A stretch of 64,000 bases of DNA, taken from assembly GCA_963971285.1 (NCBI GenBank), contig OZ020250.1, positions 11,454,499-11,518,498 on the forward strand, read 5' to 3'. Source of the stretch: Astropecten irregularis. Its lineage: Eukaryota; Echinodermata; Asteroidea; Paxillosida; Astropectinidae. The notes under the pieces are model-generated. The model had not been told where the DNA came from. It was given only the letters and a program-made list of their open reading frames with translations, and searched no databases. The position numbers and the translations under genes were made by a program. This document shows, one piece after another, positions 57,086-64,000 of the stretch; within the stretch, counting starts at the first letter, position 1; every line of letters starts with the position of its first letter.

Positions 57086-58415
57086 TGCAACTTTTCCGAT
57101 TTTAATCAGAAATCTGATTTGTTTCTATTTTCCATGCCATTTCTGATTTTTGTCAGTATGAGGCTACGCTTGTAAAATGCTTTGAATTGTACTATTTATT
57201 TATTTTTAAATGAAAGATCGGAACCAAACTATCATATACGCATGACCTGCACTGCACTAATGAGTATTTAATCTCACGCGTAGTCGCCATTACAGAGTTA
57301 AAGTCAGTCGTACAGGGTAATTGCGGTATGAAATACAAAGGCCGGTGTTGTGTGGAGCCTTCAGTGACTGGAAATACGTTTATATATTGAGCTTTGACAC
57401 AAGTAAATGACCAATAGCGCGTCTCGACCTCATGGGCTCGCTCGATGCGATGCACACAACGAATGCATGCACATGACAGCACATGTTTACATGTAGGCCT
57501 ACTGTACGTTGTTTTGTGCACGTGGGATTCATGCTGCTGATTTGTTCGTGCTGTCACTTTTCGTTTGAATCAAACCAACATGCCTACAAAATTACAGAAT
57601 GCAACATCTCATTGTCGACAGAAAAAAATGATCTTTGTAATATCGAAAAAGATGTCAAAGGCAAATTACAATGAAGATACGGCTTGAAGAAAAGGAAAAC
57701 AAATGGAGATTTCTATTAAAGTTAAGTTTTAGGCCTAACGCAACGTCAGGCCTTCCTTCCTCCATTAAGGACGCTGCCTTAGTTCTAGGGTGGAAAAAAT
57801 TGTCACGTACGTTCGTAATTCTTCTCTTGAGTAAAATGTAACTCAAGCTGCAACTCATCATAATTGTGAAAGACCAGTGAATATCGATAAACTTTCATCT
57901 CCCTATCCTAGCCGACTGCACAGCGTGTACATTGAAATGCATGCATGCACGTTTTAATGCATGCAGGCCCGTGCATATTAGTAGTACGTGCAAAGGCAAA
58001 GCTGACACCGTGCGATGTTGCTTGCCATTGTTTGGCTGTTTCAAGTTATCATTTGATTTTGAAATGTTCGTGTTACCAATGGTCTGACTATGACCACAGC
58101 CTAGCACAGATCACAGACATGAACATGTTTATAACCTTCCTCATAGTCATGCAGAGTTAAGGCACAAGTTCTTTAAATTAAAATCGTTGCAACTTTAAGA
58201 TTTTAATCTGAATTTCTTTTTTTCACCCCAATTCAAGTTGTGTCCCCTTCAAATGTTTTGAATTTACTACATGTATTGTTCAAGTCTCCTTTGATGATAA
58301 TCAGTCACTGCCTTGGGTTGTGCCATATGTCTTGTACACGCGCACCGCAGAACAGCGCAAAAATGTCTGAATTCATACTCACGGCCATTTTCAGATTTTT
58401 TCGGAATAGGTCAGT
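57086..58415. other. Insert between LINE halves, unidentified
   Basis: 1.3 kb lying between the split parts of the plus-strand LINE. No domain or terminal repeat was recognised, and the ORFs here (for example 57192-57557) are unremarkable. Confidence 0.4.
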
Positions 58416-58620
58416 TGCATCACCTTGATCCGTTAAAGAAAAGCCTCAAGACATTCTTGTTCTCCTCCTGTTTCAAGTAATCTATTGTTTGTATTTGTTT
58501 ATATATGTAAACGTGTATGTATTTATTGTTTCTTTCTGTATTAATTGAGCTGTGTGTAGATAGAGCGCCTTGAACATCTCATTTGATGGAATTGCCGCTT
58601 TATAAATACCCATAATTATT
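58416..58620 (+). pseudogene. 3' end of the plus-strand CR1/L2-like LINE
   Basis: Reads HHLDPLKKSLKTFLFSSCFK, the C-terminal LINE phrase expected after the LPLEI block at 56680. A short 3' UTR with AGCGCCTTGAACATCTCATT and TTTATAAATACCCATAATTA follows. Confidence 0.7.
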
Positions 58621-59901
58621 GGCTTTTCCGATTTTTTCGGAAAAGGTATTGTTTTTGTTCTGATTTTTTTTTTTTTTCTTTTTCTTGTCGTTTGAGTTAC
58701 CATAGGTTTTTGTCGGCGGCACTTTGGTCACTTTTAAACCGCCGATTTTTACCAAACTTGGTCAGAAGGAAGTCCCTATAGGGTAGTTGTTTGCCGAAAC
58801 TTTTCGTGATTGTGACATCATCAGGTGTCACGTGACCAGCGATTTGAATTTAATAATCAAAATCTTTAAAAATCAACAACAAATCAACGGATTGAGATAT
58901 TAAGTTTATTCTTTCACCAAAAGTGATTGTTAGGCAAGGTCTTTCTTTGTGAAACATTGCTTGACCTCTGTGACCTCTACTTCCGGTCAAACAGGAAGTA
59001 GCTCCTCATTTAAAAGTGATAAGAGCTATGATCATGATTCTTTCACCAATAGACAATGTTAGGCAAGGTCTTTCAATTGTGACACATTGCTTGACCTCTG
59101 TGACCTCTACTTCCGGTCAAACAGGAAGTAGCTTCTTATTTAAAAGTGGTAAGAGCTCCCCTCATGATTCTTTTACCAATAGACAATGTTAGGCAAGGTC
59201 TTTCATTTTTGTTACATTGCTTGACCTCTGTGCCCTCTACTTCCGGTCAAACCGGAAGTAGCTCCTCATTTAAAAGTGGTAAGAGCTATGATCATGATTC
59301 TTTCACCAATAGACAATGTTAGGCAAGGTCTTTCATTTGTGTTACATTGCTTGACCTCTGTGACCTCTACTTCCGGTCAAACCGGAAGTAGCTCCTCATT
59401 TAAAAGTGGTAAGAGCTATGATCATGATTCTTTCACCAATAGAAAATGTTAGGCAAGGTCTTTCATTGTGAAACATTACTTGACCTCTGTGACCTCTACT
59501 TCCGGTCAAACAGGAAGTGGCTCCTCATTTAAAAGTGGTAAGAGCTATGATCATGATTCTTTCACCAATAGACAATGTTAGGCAATGTCTTTCAATTGTG
59601 ACACATTGCTTGACCTCTGTGACGTCTACTTCCGGTCAATCAGGAAGTAGCTCCTCATTTAAAAGTGGTAAGAGCTAGGATCATGATTCTTTCGTCAAAA
59701 GTCAATGTTAGGCAAGGTCTATCTTTGTGACACAATATGACCAGTTCACGTGAGTTTTTGATTAAAGGTGCACACTTCAAAGGTATAAAACATAAGATCA
59801 TAATCAACTGCCTTTGTGTGTATGTGGTTATGACAATTTTTTTCAATAAAAGCGGAAACGGAAAAGCCTTGTGTTCTGTTTTCAACAGACACAATCTCTA
59901 G
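58621..59901 (+). mobile_element. Helentron-like element, GGCTTTTCCG subfamily, longest array
   Basis: 5' hairpin GGCTTTTCCGATTTTTTCGG...AAAGG at 58621. 3' arm CGGAAAAGCC, hairpin TTGTGTTCTG...CAGACACAA and CTAG at 59898-59901 followed by TTGTTATTAT. Core has six 130-bp tandem units. It is inserted right at the tail of the LINE ending at 58620. Confidence 0.75.
58925..59710 (+). repeat. 130-bp tandem array, 6 units
   Basis: Unit starts near 58925, 59054, 59184, 59314, 59444 and 59573, with a partial from 59703. Each has TTGCTTGACCTCTGTGACCT, ACTTCCGGTCAAACAGGAAG and ATGATTCTTTCACCAATAG. Confidence 0.95.
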
Positions 59902-59942
59902 TTGTTATTATAATCATTCAACATGTCATTACATTACCCTAC

Positions 59943-60880
59943 TTACTGCCTGTTATGCCTCCTGGCATGATGGGGCAGCAACGAAGGTCCTCCACTCGGG
60001 TTGATTTTGGGCTGTTTCCGGACACCTCCCCATGTTAGGTTTATAGATCTCATTTCCTCTTCTACTGTGCGATGCAAGGTGATCTTGGTCCGACCTCTCT
60101 TTCTTCTACCTTTGGGTATCCAGTGAAGGGCTACTCTTGGGATGTTGTCTTGCTCTCTTCTTAGAACATGTCCAATCCAGTTCCAGCCACACTTTGTTAT
60201 GATGTTAACCATGATGTCTTGTTGACATCTTGCCAATAAATCTTCATTTGATATCTGATTTGGCCAAAAAATCTGACAGATTCTTCTCAGACTCCTTGTG
60301 TGAAAGACTGACAGCTGACATATGTCTTTTTAATGTCATTATCCAGCATTCTGCGTCATACAGGAGGGTGGATAGAATGAAGCTCTGGTATAGCTTGAGT
60401 TTGATTCTTGATTCTATATTGTTGTGACTTCCATATATTGATCAGCATTCTGAACTTGATCCTAGCTTTCACCCTTCTTTTGATGTCATTGTGTGCACCC
60501 CTGTCTTTTCTTACTATACTCCCAAGATTTGTGGTTGGTAGAGGTTCTTTATTCACAGACGTGATGTTTTCTCCTGTATGTGTGTGTGAGACCAGGGCCA
60601 GATCATCAGCAAAATCAAGGTCGTCCAATGTGGAAAAGGGGGTCCATCTTATACCCCTTGTTTTGTCTTCTGTTGTACGACGCATCACCCAGTCGATAAC
60701 AATATTGAAGTGCAATGTTGACATCACACACCCCTGCCTGACTCCTGTCTTTACCTGAAATGGCAGGTTACTGTTTCCTTACAATCTCTCAAGTTGCCTT
60801 TCTTTGGTATCTTTATGATAATTCCTTCTGACCAGTCATCAGGTATTTCCTTTTTCTTCCAGTGCACATGTTAATTCATA
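59943..60880 (-). pseudogene. LINE RT relic, C-terminal half, minus strand
   Basis: In minus-strand order: WSEGIIIKIPKKGNL (about 60830-60790), a deletion, VKTGVRQGCVMSTLHFNIVI (about 60770-60700), LDFADDLALVSHTH (catalytic DD, about 60600) and, near 60200-60000, KCGWNWIGHVLRREQDNIPR...PKGRRKRGRTKITLHR, the usual C-terminal domain. Same class as the fragment at 11797-12592. Several stops and frame changes. Confidence 0.85.
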
Positions 60881-61369
60881 TTTACAGGTTTTATCCTCGA
60901 CATCTGATGTTTAAATTATAATAACTCCAAAGGTATATGAGCGCCCACTCCAAATTTTTCTGGAGATGTTCCTTACATGTCAAGCTAAAATAAAAAAAAA
61001 AATTACGCATTTTGAAAAATACACCTTTTTTTAATCGAGGTCAAAGGTCAAATTTTAATATATTTTTTTTCGTATATATGAAACATTTTGGTTTATTTTA
61101 CAAAATGAAGGTCATTATAAGAGCTTTAGAATGATGTAAAATTTATCTCTGTAGGTTCTTTACTTCTGGAGATATGGCTGTTTGAATGTGACAGATTGTT
61201 CTAATTAGTCAAAAGTTTGTTAACCTGTAACTCAAAAAGTAATGGACCAAATTACAAAAAATTTTGGTTCTGGGGGTTTCTCAGGGAATCCAACTAGCAT
61301 ACCAAATTTCATTGAAATATGTGTCGGCCGGGGTCCAAAGCATGTTGAATTGACATGGAATGACCCCGC

Positions 61370-62864
61370 TCTATCTTTCCTTCGCACATCTTTGTTGGTT
61401 CTCTTCCCATCACCCACCTTGGCGTTAAGATCGCCATCACTATCCTCATGTCATGTCTGGGTGTAGTTTCCAGTACAGCCTGCAGTTAGTCATATAAATC
61501 GTCCTTTGAGGCCTCCTCCCTGTCATTTGCTGGTGCATAGCACTGTACAGTGTGTATCAAAAAAAACGCAACAGAATTTAAATTCAAATTTGTGAAGATT
61601 GTGTTAGCTTTCCAGCAAAGTGAATAGTATCATGTTAAAGCCACATTTCTCTTCTTTCCAATGATATGTTTTTTTTATTCATACATGGTCACGGATGGCT
61701 GAGTAATAATTCTTTTTGGACAATGGGTCAGAATGGACTTGGGACCAAGTTTTACACACGGCTTACAGCATCAAACTCATCAATGTTTCTTTGTCGGAGA
61801 GTTGCAATATCAGGTAGAGGGGTAATTGACACTTTCCCAAAGAAAAAAGTAAAAAATCAGACCTGGAAATCGATACTTACAGATTTGAAATGAAAATGTG
61901 ATTGGGATTACTGAATTAATGGAAAACTTTCCTATGCAACAAAGGGGTGTGTTCAGACGCCTATGGAGGGCACAGGATGGCGCATCAGCACATCGACTAA
62001 TAATAATAATAATAATAATAACATTTATAAAGCGCCTTTTCAAAAGTTACAAAGCGCATAACAAAAGAAACAAAACAAATACATGTAGCACAGACATAAA
62101 TATTAAGCCAATAAATAAACAGATAGGGGCCTGTAACCAAATATGTCTAAATATTTAAATGTAAATGTAAATGACTAGTTGCAGTAAGAAACAGATTGGC
62201 TGAGATTTTTGGACATCGAGTGATTGCTTGTATCATGATGTGGAGTGGCCATCGTAATCTCCGGATCTGACTTGTTGTTGTGACTTTTTCTTCTGGGTTT
62301 ATCTCAAGAGCAAAGTGTTTATTACCCTCCACCTGATATTGCAACTCTCCGACAAAGAATCATTGATGAGTTTGATGCTGTAAGCCGTGTGTAAAACTTG
62401 GTCCCAAGTCTATTCCGACCCATTGTCCAAAAAGAATGATTACTCAGCCATCCGTGACCGTGTATGAATAAAAAAGCATATCATTGGAAAGAGGAGAAAT
62501 GTGGCTTTAACATGATACTATTCACTTTGCTGTAAAAATAACGCAATCTTCAGAAATTTGAATTTAAATCCTGTTGCGTTTTTTTTTATACACACTGTAT
62601 AATACTTGTGTTAATTTGTTTCCCCCTTGGTCTAATCTTTATGAGCCTATTGTTGACAGGTTGCCACTCCATCAAACTCTTCTCTACTCCTTTTTTAAAA
62701 ATGATTACTACTCCTGTCCTGTGTTGCTGGTCGTCCATTCCTGAGTACAGCACTGCTTTCCCTGTGATTTTTGTAAGCCTGCCTGAATCTGTCCATCTTC
62801 TTTCACTTACTCCTAGTATGTCTATGTTGTATCTTTTCATCTCAGATGTCACTTGTTCTAACAT
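61370..62864 (-). pseudogene. LINE endonuclease domain split by a mariner-type element
   Basis: Minus strand: 62864-62600 reads MKRYNIDILGVSERRWTDSG...GMDDQQHRTGVVIIFKKG, the N-terminal apurinic-like endonuclease. It stops within SIIQC and resumes at 61545 as CYAPANDREEASKDDLYD and RHDMRIVMAILTL. The two halves are separated by 61548-62597. Between this domain and the RT (60880-61370) is about 490 bp of unassigned sequence. Confidence 0.85.
61548..62597. mobile_element. Mariner/Tc1-type foldback element inserted at TA
   Basis: CAGTGTGTATCAAAAAAAAC at the left and the inverted CAGTGTGTATAAAAAAAAAC at the right, flanked by TA (61546-61547 and 62598-62599). The inverted arms are long, about 265 bp, and include the 3' end of a transposase gene. 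In the right arm (62215-62400, plus strand) SPDLTC.CDFFFWVYLKSKV and, after a frameshift, PPPDIATLRQRIIDEFDAV can be read, typical of the C-terminus of IS630/Tc1/mariner DDE transposases. The left arm repeats part of this inverted. An (AAT)n LINE/SINE-type tail is at 61999-62060. Confidence 0.8.
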
Positions 62865-62865
62865 T

Positions 62866-63999
62866 CCAAAAACCTATCCTGGTTTTAAATTTGGCATTAA
62901 AGGAACATGCCGGCTTCAAAGTTCTAAAAATCAACATTGCAGAGTTTACACAATATTTCTAGAACACTTTATGAAGATTTTCGTGAAAAAATTAATCAGA
63001 AATATATCGTGTAATTAAGGTTAATTAACAGAAAAACAAAATGAAATGAGGTCAAAGGTCAGCGTATATGTATTTCCAGCCTCAGTAAGTGTTAGAAGGA
63101 TGTGGCACATAAATGGTTTTAGACTGGTACTCGTAGCTGTGACTAAATGTTGCAGCTGCCGTATTCCAGGAATGCGATACATGTTCGTTTTAGCCGTACA
63201 CCGTGGAAAAATCATCGGCAAAATATAGACAGTTACTGAATTAGGCGAATCAGTTGAAAACATAAGGCTTTTCAGAATTATTCACAAAATGTTTTTGAGT
63301 TGATGAAATGTTTGCGAGTTGACGCAATGTTTGTGAGTTGACGCAATGTTTGTGAATTGACGCAATGTTTTTGACAAAAGGATTTTGAGGGGATGATCGA
63401 TGAAACAATTTTTGAGGGAACGAAACGATTTCCACATTACACAAAATATAATTTTGAGAATAACACAAAAAGATTTTGATGGCATAAAACGATTTTCATG
63501 TATGACAAGACATTATCTCGAGGCTTTCCCGCTCCGCTCGAAAATCCCCCTCCCCCCCAAAGAAAATGCATCAGTGACCGGGTGAGTGACTCAAGTTGCA
63601 GGCCACGTGGTCTGGCATAAAAATATGCTACACGTACGGTGGTGCGTGGACCGCACTGGTTATCACGGGCCCATGCCTTGGGCTGAATGCGTCGCAAGCC
63701 CCCACGCGCTGTGTCTCCAGAGGTGCATGTAGTGCACCCGCAGTTACCGGTCTTTTATAATATTCTAAATTTGGCATGTAAATGTTTATCGTGTTGGAAA
63801 TTCTTAATTTTAAAAAGGAAATACTCAGGTCGACCAGTTAAGCTGGTTAAAAAAAAAACCAGCGATTAAACAAAAAGTTATACTCAATTTTGTATAGTAA
63901 GAATTTAGCTTTTTAACGATTGCAAGTGAAACTAACACATGATCACGTGGGTTTTCTGAGTCAAGAATTTGACTCAGAAAACCCATGTGACTTACGTTT
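62866..63999. other. Intron end of window with a short tandem array and palindrome
   Basis: Holds about five 19-bp units of the type AATGTTTGTGAGTTGACGC at 63285-63372. Near the window edge, CACGTGGGTTTTCTGAGTCA (63945) is repeated inverted, ending CCCATGTG (63991). No CLASP exon was recognised. Confidence 0.5.
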
Positions 64000-64000
64000 T

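Noticed and set aside
63687..63869. Possible next CLASP exon (starts RRKPPRAVSPEV)
   Set aside because: No clear acceptor/donor with matching phase 1 and no similarity to the expected IPRPS-SQG segment.

Overview
The window is non-coding-rich animal DNA. Spliceosomal introns with GT..AG borders, dispersed MITEs, tRNA-derived SINEs, several LINE relics and two DIRS retrotransposons point to a marine invertebrate. The repeat style (GGGGCCGATTTCATAAA MITEs, (ATT)n-tailed LINE/SINE ends, frequent ACATGTACATGT) is most like a deuterostome such as a hemichordate or echinoderm. That placement is an inference; no base in the window fixes the species.

One host gene is visible. It runs left to right across the window and encodes a CLASP-family (CLIP-associating) microtubule plus-end protein. 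Fourteen candidate exons between 7579 and 55810 keep one continuous reading frame through phase-matched introns and total 1,476 coding nt. They cover part of the linker before TOG2, the whole TOG2 HEAT-repeat domain (36399 to about 46900), and the Ser/Arg-rich tail with two SxIP-type EB-binding motifs. The N-terminal TOG1 exons and the C-terminal exons lie outside the window or were not recognised. Everything else is intron.

The introns are a layered record of mobile elements. (1) A nearly complete 6.1-kb DIRS-type tyrosine-recombinase retrotransposon lies at 13271-19391, with inverted terminal repeats (ITRs) and an internal complementary region (ICR). It has a gag-like ORF with one internal stop, an RT/RNase H/methyltransferase-like region with one frameshift, and an intact recombinase. 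(2) A much older DIRS element at 28869-35763 is recognisable from its ITR/ICR geometry and a recombinase fragment. (3) A third DIRS relic is at 2777-4765. (4) A family of non-autonomous Helentron-like elements is at 9055-10492, 30942-32568, 38743-39529, 47233-48400 and 58621-59901. In the copies with both ends visible, a 5' hairpin arm is repeated inverted near the 3' end, followed by a short hairpin and CTAG. Three of them carry a 130-bp tandem unit in 2, 3 or 6 copies. (5) DNA transposon relics include a hAT-like element with 8-bp TSD, PIF/Harbinger-like elements with TTA TSD, TTAA-flanked MITEs, a pogo-like element carrying an 87-bp tandem array, and a mariner-type foldback that split a LINE endonuclease. 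(6) There are LINE fragments of two kinds and tRNA-derived SINEs.

Layout: 1-7578 intron with DIRS relic, 87-bp array and MITEs; 7579-12959 two short candidate exons around nested repeats; 12960-21554 intron holding the young DIRS; 21555-27376 two linker exons around a 3.3-kb repeat complex; 27377-36398 intron holding the old DIRS; 36399-47198 TOG2 exons, with one 6.7-kb repeat-filled intron; 47198-55810 Ser/Arg-rich exons; 55811-64000 intron with LINE, Helentron-like and mariner relics.
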